Assembly: GCA_964530625.1 (NCBI GenBank)
Contig: CAZHAK010000004.1
Location: forward strand, 95,785-159,784
Length of the DNA: 64,000 nt
DNA from: JABWCQ01 sp964530625
GTDB taxonomy: Bacteria > Electryoneota > RPQS01
Direction of reading: 5' to 3'
Made by a program: the position numbers and the translations under genes. Numbering within the stretch: position 1 is the first letter of the stretch; the number at the start of each line of letters is the position of its first letter. This document shows, in pieces, positions 17,741 to 27,389 of this stretch. The notes below the pieces were generated by a model, which was given only the letters and a program-made list of their open reading frames with translations, was not told the DNA's origin and made no database searches.

Positions 17741-18964
17741 CTACTCGGCCCTCAACGCTTCAATCGGTGAAAGCTGCGCGGCTTTCAAACTCGGATACAA
17801 CCCGAAGAAGATGCCGACCACGGCGGAAAAAATCACACCCATCAACACCACCCACAACGGCATGTAGGTCGGCAGGAAATTGCTGATCGCCTGCGACACC
17901 GCCGCCGCGAGAATCACTCCGATAATGCCTCCAATCGCGCAAATCACCGCAGACTCGATCAGGAACTGCCACGCAATGTTCCAGCGCTTGGCCCCGAGCG
18001 CTTTGCGTAATCCGATTTCCGCCGTGCGTTCCGTTACAGAGACCAGCATGATATTCATAATCCCGATGCCGCCGACGATCAGAGAGATAAATCCGATGAT
18101 GATGCCGCCCGCGTAAACTCCGGCGGTCATGGCATTGAACTGTTCAAGAATCGCCGATTGCGTGTTGATACCGAAATCATTCACTTCGCGCGGATCAAGA
18201 TGCCTGAGCCTGCGCATGATTCCGGTGACTTCCCATTGAAGCTCCTCGATGCGATCTTCGCTCCAGCCTTTCGCGACAATCGTCAATCCGTCAAAGCTCC
18301 GACCCGCAAACCGCTTCTGAAACACTCCATAAGGGATTACCGCGAAGTTGTCCCAGCTTTGCCCGAACACTTTGCCGTACTTCGTGGTCACGCCAATGAT
18401 CTCAAAACTCCAATTCCCGATCTTGATCTCTTTACCTAACGGCGACTGATCCGGAAAGAGCTGATTGGCGACGTCCGGCCCGATCACGACCACATGCGCA
18501 TTGCGGCCCACCTCTGAGGCCGTGAACACCCTGCCCTCCGCGAGATCTTTGGGATTCGTGATGAAAAATTCCTCGGACACGCCCTGCACGTTGATGCGCG
18601 ATAGCTGTGCCCCGCGATACGACACCGTCATTTGCTGATCATAGAACGGCGATATCGCTTCGATCTCGCGTGACTCGTGTCGCAGCACGTCAATATACTC
18701 GACTTCCATATCGCGCCGCTTGATCATGTCCCGCCAGTTATTGCTCTGCCAATCCCAGCGCGACACGAACACCGTTTCCGCGCCCAAAAAATCAAGCTGA
18801 CTCTTCAGCGCTTTATTCAAACCCATGACAATCACGACCATCATGATCACGGTCATCACCCCGATCACAATCCCGAGCGTCGTCAGCCCGGCGCGCAATT
18901 TATTCGCGCGCAAGGCTCCGAAGGCTATTCTTAAGCCGTTTAAGACGTCGGTGAGAAATCGCAT
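17741..18964 (-). CDS. MacB/FtsX-family ABC transporter permease (first permease)
   Basis: Taking the ATG at 18964 gives 407 residues (MRFLTDVLNGLRIAFGALRA). A longer reading from 19000 would translate the interspersed palindrome and is rejected. Layout is as in its neighbour: helix 1 (LTTLGIVIGVMTVIMMVVIV), a periplasmic domain to about residue 275, then three helices with VSVTERTAEIGLRKALGAKR between them. The two permeases share order and motifs but differ in sequence, suggesting an obligate heterodimer served by one ATPase. Substrate is unknown; lipoprotein or antimicrobial export are the usual roles of the family. Confidence 0.87.
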   Translation of the reverse strand: MRFLTDVLNGLRIAFGALRANKLRAGLTTLGIVIGVMTVIMMVVIVMGLNKALKSQLDFLGAETVFVSRWDWQSNNWRDMIKRRDMEVEYIDVLRHESREIEAISPFYDQQMTVSYRGAQLSRINVQGVSEEFFITNPKDLAEGRVFTASEVGRNAHVVVIGPDVANQLFPDQSPLGKEIKIGNWSFEIIGVTTKYGKVFGQSWDNFAVIPYGVFQKRFAGRSFDGLTIVAKGWSEDRIEELQWEVTGIMRRLRHLDPREVNDFGINTQSAILEQFNAMTAGVYAGGIIIGFISLIVGGIGIMNIMLVSVTERTAEIGLRKALGAKRWNIAWQFLIESAVICAIGGIIGVILAAAVSQAISNFLPTYMPLWVVLMGVIFSAVVGIFFGLYPSLKAAQLSPIEALRAE

Positions 18965-18976
18965 AAATTTCGTGTT

Positions 18977-19006
18977 GCTATTGCGAGTCCGGAGACCCAC
19001 AACGGC
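18977..19006 (-). repeat. Interspersed palindrome, copy C (inverted)
   Basis: Reverse-oriented copy of the 30-bp palindrome with two base changes (loop TCCG, arm GACTC, end TAGC). It lies between the ATPase stop and the first permease start, inside an operon. Confidence 0.8.
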
Positions 19007-19020
19007 GAAACTGTTGATTG

Positions 19021-19725
19021 TTAGGCCGCTTTGTGAACCATTTGATCGGACTCGATTATGCCGTCCCGCAAGCGCACGATGCGGTGCGCGTGGCGGGCAA
19101 TGTCTTCTTCGTGCGTAACCAGAATAATCGTGTTGCCGCCTTTGTGGATCGTTTCCAGCAACTGCATAATCTCCTGACCGGTCTTCGAATCGAGGTTTCC
19201 CGTCGGCTCGTCAGCCAAAATAATCGAAGGATTCGTGACCAACGCGCGCGCAATCGCCACACGCTGTCTCTGACCACCCGACATTTCGTTGGGCTTATGT
19301 TTCATTCTGTCTGCCAGACCGACCGCCTCCAAGGCCTCCTTCGCGCGCCTGCGCCGCTCCGAGGGGGATTCACCTGCATAGACGAGAGGGAGTTCCACGT
19401 TTTGCAGCGCAGACGCGCGAGGGAGGAGGTTGAAGGTCTGGAAAACAAATCCAATCCGCCGATTACGAATTTCAGCAAGCTGGCGATCGGTCAGACCACC
19501 GACACGTTCACCGGCAAGATAATACTCACCGGTGGACGGCGTGTCCAGACAACCGATCAGATTCATCAAGGTTGATTTACCCGATCCCGACGGACCCATG
19601 ATGGCCACATAGTCGTTCTCGTGAATCACGATGTTGACTCCGCGCAAAGCTTCGACTTTGACCGTCCCCAAGTCGTACACCTTGCTCATGTCCTGAATAT
19701 CTATGATTGTGCTGCGATTTGTCAT
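19021..19725 (-). CDS. MacB/LolD-family ABC transporter ATPase
   Basis: With the ATG at 19725 the product has 234 residues, the normal size. It shows Walker A GPSGSGKST, the Q-loop region GFVFQTFNLLPRASALQNVELP, the ABC signature MSGGQRQRVAIARAL, Walker B IILADEP and the H-loop ILVTHEE. The LLPR...NVELP context marks the LolD/MacB subgroup. It energises the two permeases encoded just downstream (stop 57 bases from the next ATG with a palindrome copy between), together with the adaptor encoded upstream. An upstream TTG at 19761 would add 12 residues and is unlikely. Confidence 0.92.
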   Translation of the reverse strand: MTNRSTIIDIQDMSKVYDLGTVKVEALRGVNIVIHENDYVAIMGPSGSGKSTLMNLIGCLDTPSTGEYYLAGERVGGLTDRQLAEIRNRRIGFVFQTFNLLPRASALQNVELPLVYAGESPSERRRRAKEALEAVGLADRMKHKPNEMSGGQRQRVAIARALVTNPSIILADEPTGNLDSKTGQEIMQLLETIHKGGNTIILVTHEEDIARHAHRIVRLRDGIIESDQMVHKAA

Positions 19726-19777
19726 GTAACAGAAACTTTCAATTTTCCCGGGTACCCGCAAACGTTAGGACCGTGCC

Positions 19778-21067
19778 TTAGCCCTTGTCCTTGTCGTCCT
19801 TCTTGTCCTTCTTCTCTTCGATGGCCACCCTGTCCTCATTCTTCATATCGCGCGCTAAGGCGCGATACGGTCCGGTGATAATCGAGTCGCCGTCGCTGAT
19901 TCCGCTCAATATCTCAATGTAACGATCCGCCGCGATGCCCGTCTTGACCGGCGCCCACGTTGCCACGCCGTTGACGAATAAAAATACACCCGTTTCAAGT
20001 TCGTCCTTTGTGGTCAGCTTGGTCGTGTCAATCGTGCCGGACCTGACCTGCTCGGCCTTCTGCCGCGAAGAGACTTCCTCCGTGTCCCGGGTCAACGTCA
20101 CCGCGTCGCCTTCGCCTTTTTTGCGCACCGCCACCGACTGAATCGGCACGGCCAAAGCGTTCGTCCGGTAATCCGTTTCAATGTCCACCGTCGAAGACAT
20201 CCCCGGGCGAACACCGGGCACGTCGTCAATCATCACCACACTGACTGCGAAATTCGTGGCCGCGACTTCAGCCCCGAAGTCCCCCGCGCCAGAAAGATTA
20301 CTGGCCGACTGCGCAATTTCCGTTACCAACCCTCTAAAGGTCGTATCCGGAAACGCGTCAATCTCGATTCGCGCCGTGTCATTCAACGTGACCGTGACGA
20401 TATCGTTCTCGTCCACGTTCGCAGTCACTTCCATTTTGCTGAGATCCGCGACAACTAAGATAACGTCCTCTTGAAACTGCGAGCCCAAGGTCAATTCGCC
20501 AACTTCCTTGTTCAAGACGGAGATCGTGCCGGACATCGGGGCGGACAGGCGTGTCTTGCTCATGTTGTCACGAGCCTGACGCTCTTGCGCTTCCGCGCGT
20601 TCAAGATCCGCTTCAGCAAGCTGCGCCAAGGCCAACATCGCATCCAATTCCGCCTGTGAAGACATGCCGCGTGAAACCAACTCGGATGCGCGTTTATAGT
20701 CGGCGTCAGCTTTCAGTTTGCTCGCGCGCGCGGACTTCAGTGATGACTTCGCTGCATCCAAAGTGGATTTGTAGATTTCCGGATCGAGTTCGACCAGAAA
20801 ATCTCCCTTTTCCACCATGTCGCCTTCTTTCACCGTCAGGCGAATGATGCGGCCCGGAATTTCTGCTGAGACTTTCACCTGTGTGACAGGTTCTATCCTG
20901 CCTTCAGCGGAAACCGTCGCCACCAGTTGACGGAGACCGGCTGTCTCGACGGTCACTTCGGTTGCCGGTTTATCTTTGTTTTTTTGCTGCTGAATTGCGG
21001 CCACGCCACCACCCACCACCACAAGCAGAATGACGACCCACAAGATTCTTTTTGATTTTTTTGACAT
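19778..21067 (-). CDS. MacA-like periplasmic adaptor (RND/HlyD membrane fusion protein)
   Basis: The 429-residue protein has an N-terminal membrane anchor (ILWVVILLVVVGGGVAAI, residues 9-26), a lipoyl/barrel-sandwich half motif (VSAEIPGRIIRLTVKEGDMV), a helical hairpin (about 95-175), the second half motif (RLSAPMSGTISVLNKEVGE), then beta-barrel and membrane-proximal domains. The C-terminus is a Lys/Asp-rich tail (EEKKDKKDDKDKG). It would bridge the two MacB-like permeases to an outer-membrane channel; no TolC-like gene is in this window. First gene of the operon 21067 to 16485 on the minus strand. Confidence 0.9.
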   Translation of the reverse strand: MSKKSKRILWVVILLVVVGGGVAAIQQQKNKDKPATEVTVETAGLRQLVATVSAEGRIEPVTQVKVSAEIPGRIIRLTVKEGDMVEKGDFLVELDPEIYKSTLDAAKSSLKSARASKLKADADYKRASELVSRGMSSQAELDAMLALAQLAEADLERAEAQERQARDNMSKTRLSAPMSGTISVLNKEVGELTLGSQFQEDVILVVADLSKMEVTANVDENDIVTVTLNDTARIEIDAFPDTTFRGLVTEIAQSASNLSGAGDFGAEVAATNFAVSVVMIDDVPGVRPGMSSTVDIETDYRTNALAVPIQSVAVRKKGEGDAVTLTRDTEEVSSRQKAEQVRSGTIDTTKLTTKDELETGVFLFVNGVATWAPVKTGIAADRYIEILSGISDGDSIITGPYRALARDMKNEDRVAIEEKKDKKDDKDKG

Positions 21068-21262
21068 GCTGTAACCAACTACTCATCAAGTTGCTGTAAA
21101 CTGCCACATTGTTTGAACGGGCACACCAAACCGCCCCGGCGGTTCTGTAAATTATGAGAGATGGACTTGGTAAAATGTTGCAAACCCGCGTCATTTGCTG
21201 GTCCCAAGCTTGCACAGGTAGTATCGGATAATTCATTATGAGTGCAATCTGGAGCCTATAGT

Positions 21263-23812
21263 ATGACCCCTGCCAAGCCCACTCCGGGCGCTGAACTTGT
21301 TGAGCCGCTGCGCCAATTTCTCGAAAATTTCACGCAAGAACTTACAGAACAGCAGTTTATACCAGCCTTCCGAGGCGAGCTGGGTAAACTCGCTGAGGGT
21401 CTGGACAATATACAACAGTCCGGCGAAACTCTCCAACAAATTGCACGGGGTGTGGATCGTCTACGCGATGTTTTTGCCCCGGCAGGCACCCGGATGCTTG
21501 AAGGTGTCAAAGAAATCGAGACCCAGATGCGCTCCGGCGGCGAGCAAATGCGCATCAGAGCTGAGGAAGTGCTTGAACAGTTAAGCCAATCCCACCGCGA
21601 GCTGGAGCAAGCGCTGCGTACCGAAGCAGGTCTCCTGAATGACCAAAGCTCGGTCAGCCGCGAAGCGCTTACCCGCATTTCGAACGATATTGATGACCAG
21701 CTTAAGACGTTTTCCTCGAAGCTCGATGCGCTCTGCCGCAAGGCCGAGCATGAAATCACGCAGCTTGGCCAGCTTACAACTCGAGCGGCGGAACATCAAG
21801 CCTTCGCTCCACAGTCCCACGCCGAAGCCGCGCCGCAACAAGTTATGGTAGCGCCCAATCTTGATGAACTGACCGAACTGATTACCCGCACCGAATCAAC
21901 GGTCGCGGAAGAATTAGCTCGGCACTCGTCTGAGTTGCGCGAATTTCTCTCGTCCAACACCCGTGACCACGGCGAGCGTCTGTCGAAAATAGACAAGACC
22001 ATTGACGAAGCCTTGCGCATGGTCGCGCCGAAAGTGCAGGCCGAACTCGACAGCGCGCTGAGTCGTTTGCGTGATCAGATGGATGCGATGGTGCGCGTCG
22101 AGCGTGAAGTTACACAAAAAGAGCAGAACGAATCGCACTCCGCGCCGGCGGTCGTGGACTCGTCAGCCTTTGTGTCAGCTTTGGGCGCGATCGAAAATCG
22201 CGTGCTGCGCGAGTTTGACGAAATCCGGAAATCCGGCGTGAACGAACTTGCGGAAATCCAAAAGGGTCTGGCCGACATCGCGCTTGATCTTTCTGATGTC
22301 ACCGAAAAGCAGACCGAGCGCGTCGAGCGCGAACAGCAGAACGTCAAGGAGCTGCTGCTCAAAATCGAGCGCATGAGCAAAGAACGCACCGCCTCGCTGA
22401 CGACGCTCTCCAAACAGAATTTCGAATACAAGCAGCACTTCGACAGCCTGCACACGCATTTGACGAACGTGTCCGGTCAGGTGGCGCAACAGATTGAGTC
22501 GAGCGCCGAGCAAATGTCATCGCAGGCTGAGCTGATGAATTCGCTAAACGAAAGCGAAGAAGCCCGCTTTGCTCAACTCAAGACACTCCTGAGCCGCACC
22601 GAAGAGCAGGCCGGTAAGCTGCTCGAACAGCAGTCCAACGAACAGCGGGCCACCCGCGAAAAGATCGAAGCGGGACTGAACGATCTGCGCGGACGATGGG
22701 ACAGCCGTTTTGAGCAAATTGCGCAGAAGTCCGAAGAACTCACCGGCAAGATGAGCGGAGAGTTTCATGAGCACTTGGGCTCGCTCAAACATGAGATTGA
22801 ATCACAGCTTCATCTCATGGGCGAAGCCGTGCGCGCCGACCTCCTGCGCTTCGACACGCAAATGCGCGAGACAAACAAACAGCAGGAGAGCGTCTCCCGC
22901 GACTTGACCGGTGAAGTCTCCCGCGCCGCGAACCTGATTGACGAAAAACTCTCAGGATTTGAAACCAAGCACGAGGAAAATGAACGGTTCACGCGAGCGA
23001 TTGAGGGGCATGTCAAAGTCGTCGCCACCGAAGTCACCTCGCTGCGCTCCAAGCAGCAGGAGTCGCTCGAAGTCCTGAAAGAAGCCGTGCGCGCCAACTA
23101 CGACGACAACGCCGCGCGACTGAAGGACGTTATCGACAACGCCTACGACCGGTTCTTGGAAGCCATTCACGCGATTCCGCAGTCACTGGAGCGCTACTCG
23201 AAATTCATCGAAACGATGAACCAGAGTAATCAACTTGCGCTGCAGGGTATCGCCGGAGACACCGAGAACGTTCTGACCGTGGTCAGCGAAATCAAATCCG
23301 ACGCTGAAGCTCAGAAGAAGTTCTATCCGCTCCTGAACAAGGCGCTGGACAAACACGGGCAAATGCTCGACGCCGTCCGTAAATCCCAAACTGATCATGA
23401 CAAGAACTTCAGCCAGACCAGCAAGGCCGTGCAGGAGTCCCGCGACGAACTGACGCGCTTCATGATTGATCTCAAGGGCGAAATCCGCCGGGTGGAGGGT
23501 GTTGAGCAAACCAAGCTCACTGAGCTGAATCAGATGCATATCACCACCTATGCCGAGCTTGAAAAGCTGCAAAAGAACGATTTACCCGCGTTTCGCCGTG
23601 AAGTGATTCAGCTCGTGCAGTCGAAGTTCGAGTTTATCGAAAACACGCAAGCCGAACGGCAATCCGCCCTTAGAGCAGAGCTGCAAACCAAGCTTGAGCA
23701 GCAGGAAAAACTCGCGAAAAAGAATGTCACCTTGGTGGCGGCGTTGATTGCGCTCGGAGTCTTCGTTCAGTTCGCGCTGCACTTCCGTTTCTTCACATTT
23801 CTGGCGCCCTAA
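21263..23812 (+). CDS. Long coiled-coil protein with C-terminal membrane anchor, unknown function
   Basis: The ATG at 21263 is preceded by GGAG at 8 bases, giving 849 residues. Nearly the whole chain is predicted coiled coil: heptad-rich, high in Glu, Gln, Lys and Leu (for example QLHLMGEAVRADLLRFDTQM). The only hydrophobic segment is at the C-terminus (NVTLVAALIALGVFVQFAL, about 823-841), leaving the coiled coil in the cytoplasm as a tail-anchored rod or, less likely, outside. It recalls RmuC-like, methyl-accepting or apolipoprotein-like helical proteins in composition, but I see no signature of any of them. A downstream gene follows after 14 bases. Function unknown. Confidence 0.7.
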   Translation: MTPAKPTPGAELVEPLRQFLENFTQELTEQQFIPAFRGELGKLAEGLDNIQQSGETLQQIARGVDRLRDVFAPAGTRMLEGVKEIETQMRSGGEQMRIRAEEVLEQLSQSHRELEQALRTEAGLLNDQSSVSREALTRISNDIDDQLKTFSSKLDALCRKAEHEITQLGQLTTRAAEHQAFAPQSHAEAAPQQVMVAPNLDELTELITRTESTVAEELARHSSELREFLSSNTRDHGERLSKIDKTIDEALRMVAPKVQAELDSALSRLRDQMDAMVRVEREVTQKEQNESHSAPAVVDSSAFVSALGAIENRVLREFDEIRKSGVNELAEIQKGLADIALDLSDVTEKQTERVEREQQNVKELLLKIERMSKERTASLTTLSKQNFEYKQHFDSLHTHLTNVSGQVAQQIESSAEQMSSQAELMNSLNESEEARFAQLKTLLSRTEEQAGKLLEQQSNEQRATREKIEAGLNDLRGRWDSRFEQIAQKSEELTGKMSGEFHEHLGSLKHEIESQLHLMGEAVRADLLRFDTQMRETNKQQESVSRDLTGEVSRAANLIDEKLSGFETKHEENERFTRAIEGHVKVVATEVTSLRSKQQESLEVLKEAVRANYDDNAARLKDVIDNAYDRFLEAIHAIPQSLERYSKFIETMNQSNQLALQGIAGDTENVLTVVSEIKSDAEAQKKFYPLLNKALDKHGQMLDAVRKSQTDHDKNFSQTSKAVQESRDELTRFMIDLKGEIRRVEGVEQTKLTELNQMHITTYAELEKLQKNDLPAFRREVIQLVQSKFEFIENTQAERQSALRAELQTKLEQQEKLAKKNVTLVAALIALGVFVQFALHFRFFTFLAP

Positions 23813-23826
23813 GCGGAGACTTCTTC

Positions 23827-25380
23827 ATGTCTGAACGATTTCATAAGTCGGCGGTCGGAGCCTACGCGATTCTTTCCACTCTGTTCGAAAACGCGGAGTT
23901 TGACTCCGGCAAATTAGCCGCTCCGCAACTGCTTGAACTGCTTACGCTCTGCCGTGAGACGAACTTGCGGCTGCCGATGCTGGAAGCCTATAGCAAAGCC
24001 TGCGATGAAGCTCCCGTGCTGACGCTCCTGGGCGGCGACGCAGAGACTGCCATGGACGTTGCCCGCAGCATGAAACTTGAAGCGGAACTTCTCGAGGCAC
24101 CCGACGCTCCGATCATGTGGTGGATTGAACCTGCCGCAAAGTCGCGCTCGCTGATCCAAGTCGGTATGGCAGAACGCGAGTTGTCGCGGACGGCTTTGAC
24201 CGCTTTGCTTGGCGCACCCCTGCCCCCCGATAGATTAACCGTTGTCAAATGCGAAGTAAAGTCCAAATCTCAATGGCGTTTCGCGTGGCTGCCTGATGCC
24301 GATGCTTTGGCTCTGCAGGCAGCTTCTCCCGGCGTATTGGAAGCCTTGATCGGCGCTCACATGCTGGTGGTTGTCGGCGACGATGTGCCGGCGCCGTTTC
24401 AACCGTGGTTGTCGAGACCCGGAATGATTTTGCGGCAGTTCGCCGCTACCGAAATTGTCCGTGACGACGTGAGACCCAAACTGCTCAGCGAATTGAGCGC
24501 GATGCAGGATCACTCGTATGACGAGCAATTGGCCGTACATGCCGCCACGTGGCAATTCCTGCTTCCACTCTTTGTCAGTCAATTGGACGCGTTGAGGCAG
24601 CAATACACGCTCGACATTGATCGCCAGAACATGAAGCTCCAGACGACGCGGCAAACCCTGGGAGAATACCGCAGCAACTGGACGAACGGCATGCGCAATA
24701 TCCTCGACGATTATTATAGCAAGAAAGCCACCGGCAACGCGATGGCGGCGCTGTTGGATCCGCGGCAACCCGGCCCGCAAACCGGAACTTATCTGCAAGC
24801 GCTGGCTCTGCCGTCGTTGTGGAAGCGGCTCGATGAATTGCTGAATGAGCGCTTGGGAGAATTTGTGCAAGGGCTGGGCGCGCTGGCGAACCGCGTTGAC
24901 TTGCGCACCATTTCGCTTAAGGAAATGGATATGCGCTGGAACCCTGCTTCACTCGCGCAGCAAATTGAAGAAGAGCTGATTGCCAAGAGAATCTTTCCCG
25001 AAGGCGGCGGCGAGCGCTCCGGTCTGGTGGGTTCGCTGATGGGGAAAAAAGATGACATCATCTCAACCCGCAAAGCTCAAATTCTGCGCGCGAACAAATC
25101 CGCGCAATCCGTCATCGAGCAGGGTTTTTTGCAATGGTGCGACCAGCTGATGCACGCCGTCGAGCAGCGTGTGCGCGTCCAGATTGCCGCCGCGCAGGTC
25201 AACCAAGGACTGCCCGATATCGAAAACCTGCGCATGGGCTTGACCGGTATTGACAGATTGACCGCCATGCTCGAAGGAAATCGTGAAGGCACGCGACAGG
25301 AGCCCGTCAAACGTGTCGCACAATTACTGCGCGGATGGAGCCAGCGAAGCTGGATTCGGCGCTTTGCTCCGGCGGCTTAG
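23827..25380 (+). CDS. Soluble protein of unknown function, partner of the coiled-coil protein
   Basis: A 517-residue protein with no signal peptide, no membrane helix and no P-loop or other motif I recognise. Residues 1-200 look mixed alpha/beta (DRLTVVKCEVKSKSQWRFAW, AHMLVVVGDDVPAPFQPWLS), the rest mostly helical, with a basic Arg/Trp-rich end (GWSQRSWIRRFAPAA). The first part resembles the layout of a GTPase-like fold that has lost its nucleotide-binding loops, with a helical stalk as in dynamin-like proteins; this is only an impression. GGAG lies 8 bases before the ATG. A strong terminator follows, so the two genes form an isolated unit. Confidence 0.6.
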   Translation: MSERFHKSAVGAYAILSTLFENAEFDSGKLAAPQLLELLTLCRETNLRLPMLEAYSKACDEAPVLTLLGGDAETAMDVARSMKLEAELLEAPDAPIMWWIEPAAKSRSLIQVGMAERELSRTALTALLGAPLPPDRLTVVKCEVKSKSQWRFAWLPDADALALQAASPGVLEALIGAHMLVVVGDDVPAPFQPWLSRPGMILRQFAATEIVRDDVRPKLLSELSAMQDHSYDEQLAVHAATWQFLLPLFVSQLDALRQQYTLDIDRQNMKLQTTRQTLGEYRSNWTNGMRNILDDYYSKKATGNAMAALLDPRQPGPQTGTYLQALALPSLWKRLDELLNERLGEFVQGLGALANRVDLRTISLKEMDMRWNPASLAQQIEEELIAKRIFPEGGGERSGLVGSLMGKKDDIISTRKAQILRANKSAQSVIEQGFLQWCDQLMHAVEQRVRVQIAAAQVNQGLPDIENLRMGLTGIDRLTAMLEGNREGTRQEPVKRVAQLLRGWSQRSWIRRFAPAA

Positions 25381-25404
25381 TCCTCCTTATCGTCTGAATT
25401 TCCT

Positions 25405-25432
25405 AACGACCCGCTCCCAAGCGGGTCGTTTG
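25405..25432 (+). terminator. Terminator of the 21263-25380 unit
   Basis: AACGACCCGCT, loop CCCA, AGCGGGTCGTT: an 11-bp perfect stem 25 bases after the stop, followed by TT. Confidence 0.8.
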
Positions 25433-25484
25433 GCGTCTGCCCGCCTTGCTTTTCCGCTTGAATTTCACCTAATTTTGAGATTCC

Positions 25485-27389
25485 ATGTGTAATCTGTTTC
25501 GACATCACCCGAGCCTCCTGCTTTTGCTGTGCGTCCTGCTCACGCCGTTGCTCGCGCGTGCCGATTTTACCTTGGAAGAATTTGAGGAATGGCAGCGTTA
25601 TACGGGCTGGCCGATTCGAGTGATCGAGTTTCCGGGTATTCATTCGTTCGCGAGAGCAGATATTCTCGACATCATGGCCACGGAGAAACCGACCTGGCTG
25701 CGCCGCTATCTGCCCATCGGCAGCAGATCCACGTTCTATGCGGAAGATTTTGCTGCGGATTTGCTGCGTGTGCAGAATTTTTATGCGCGCGAAGGATTCC
25801 CGCGCGCGACCGTTATCGGAAAAGTCCTGCCAAGGGAACGCAAAGAGGATTTGCGTTTAATCGTCCAGATTGATGAAGGCAAACCGTTGTTCCTGCGGCA
25901 TTGGCAAATAAAATTGCCGGAAGGACAGAGAGCCGGTGTGGATTCGGCGCGCTGGTCCGCGCAGCTTCCCATTCGCATCGGCAAGAGACTCTCACTGACC
26001 GACTTGCAAATCTCTGCTGATACGCTGCGCTACAAACTGCGAGTTATCGGCCATGCGCGCGCTGAAGTTAGTTTTGATACACTGCTCGTCACTCAGGACT
26101 CGGCGGACGTCGTGATGAATCTGACTCCCGGTCCGTTTTGCTGGTTTGGACAAACTCGCTTCACCGGATTAAAACAAGTGACCGAACAAACGGCGCGGCG
26201 AGAGTTGACTTACAAGGAATTCAGCCCCTATAAACCCATTGCTCTTGACGAAACCCGTAAGCGCCTGCTTCGACTGGAAACTTTCCGCATGGTGCGAGCC
26301 GACGTTGATCTGAGTCAGGAGTCCGATACGCTCGACGTGCTGATTCGCACTGAAGAAGGAAACCGCTATATTGTCCGAACCGGCGCGGGCTATGACACGG
26401 AAGAGGGTGTACATCTCTCCGGCGAGATGCGCGACTTGAATTTCTTCGGACGCGGGCGCCGCTTCACGCTGGAGACCGCAGGCTCCGACCTGATCAGCAA
26501 CCCTCAAAGATTAGACACGGCGGGAGTCATCAATGAGTTCAAGCAAATTGATCGTAAAATCGGCTTCTCGCTTTTCTGGCCACATGCTCCCTTAAATTCC
26601 ACGGACATCCTCATAGCTCCCTCGTGGGAATATAAGTACGACGTGGGGACGATTGTCCGCACGACGTCCGCACAAACGAGCATCTCTTCGATGCCCATGC
26701 CGAAGGTCGCCGTAACCGTCGCCAACGAATTTGGCCGCCAATACGTCAAGGTGGATTCGGTCGGCGCAGAGAGCGCAATCAATTCGATTTCGATTGAAAG
26801 TTTCGCGATAGGTTGGGACACTCGCGATAATCCGCTTGTGCCAAGGCAGGGGCACGTGCTCAGCATGACTTTAGCGGAGTCCGGTTTACTCTGGCCTATC
26901 AAAGATCGTTGGTGGCGCACCACGGTCGGCGGGCGTGTGCTGATTCCCGTTAATCGCAGCACTGTATTCGCTATGCGCGGCGAAGTGGGATTCATGGGTG
27001 TGTTGTATGATTCGAAAGTGACTCCAATCCAAGAGCGCTTTCGATTGGGCGGCGTCTCGAATGTTCGCGGGTGGGGACGAAATTTAATCGGGCCGCGTTC
27101 CGAAGACGGCAAAGTCGTCTTGGGCGGCAACCACTCGGCCTACGGCACATTGGAAATTCAGCGCGAAGTCTGGGGACCTGTCGGAGCCATCATCTTCACC
27201 GACGCCGGGAATGTGTGGAACGAGACAAGCGACGCGAGCTTCAGCGACCTCTACACCACCGCCGGATTGGGCATGCGGTTTTTGACATTGATCGGGCCAA
27301 TCCGTGTGGACTTCGGGTACCAATTGAGACAAAGTGGTTTCGGCGAAAGGCCGTGGGCGATTCACATTCTATTGGGATCGGCGTTCTGA
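25485..27389 (+). CDS. TamA-like Omp85 outer-membrane translocation protein
   Basis: The 634-residue protein has a signal peptide (SLLLLLCVLLTPLLARA), a POTRA-rich periplasmic part (about 35-300; FYAREGFPRATVIGKVLPR, WFGQTRFTGLKQVTEQTARR) and a C-terminal 16-strand barrel. The lid-lock region FRLGGVSNVRGWGRNLIGP (about 520-538) is the Omp85 hallmark (RxGGxxxxRG), and the end reads GPIRVDFGYQL ... IHILLGSAF. With TamB it should insert or transport proteins or lipids at the outer membrane. Its stop overlaps the next ATG by one base (TGATG), which supports translational coupling to the TamB-like gene. Confidence 0.88.
   Translation: MCNLFRHHPSLLLLLCVLLTPLLARADFTLEEFEEWQRYTGWPIRVIEFPGIHSFARADILDIMATEKPTWLRRYLPIGSRSTFYAEDFAADLLRVQNFYAREGFPRATVIGKVLPRERKEDLRLIVQIDEGKPLFLRHWQIKLPEGQRAGVDSARWSAQLPIRIGKRLSLTDLQISADTLRYKLRVIGHARAEVSFDTLLVTQDSADVVMNLTPGPFCWFGQTRFTGLKQVTEQTARRELTYKEFSPYKPIALDETRKRLLRLETFRMVRADVDLSQESDTLDVLIRTEEGNRYIVRTGAGYDTEEGVHLSGEMRDLNFFGRGRRFTLETAGSDLISNPQRLDTAGVINEFKQIDRKIGFSLFWPHAPLNSTDILIAPSWEYKYDVGTIVRTTSAQTSISSMPMPKVAVTVANEFGRQYVKVDSVGAESAINSISIESFAIGWDTRDNPLVPRQGHVLSMTLAESGLLWPIKDRWWRTTVGGRVLIPVNRSTVFAMRGEVGFMGVLYDSKVTPIQERFRLGGVSNVRGWGRNLIGPRSEDGKVVLGGNHSAYGTLEIQREVWGPVGAIIFTDAGNVWNETSDASFSDLYTTAGLGMRFLTLIGPIRVDFGYQLRQSGFGERPWAIHILLGSAF

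Noticed and set aside
18965..19000. A longer start for the first permease (MGLRTRNSNTKF)
   Set aside because: These residues translate the interspersed palindrome; MRFLTDV begins at an ATG and matches the family N-terminus.
27071..27388. A 106-codon N-terminal extension of the TamB-like protein
   Set aside because: It overlaps the tamA gene in another frame, is rich in Arg/His like shadow frames, and the ATG at 27389 with TGATG coupling and a membrane helix is the natural start.
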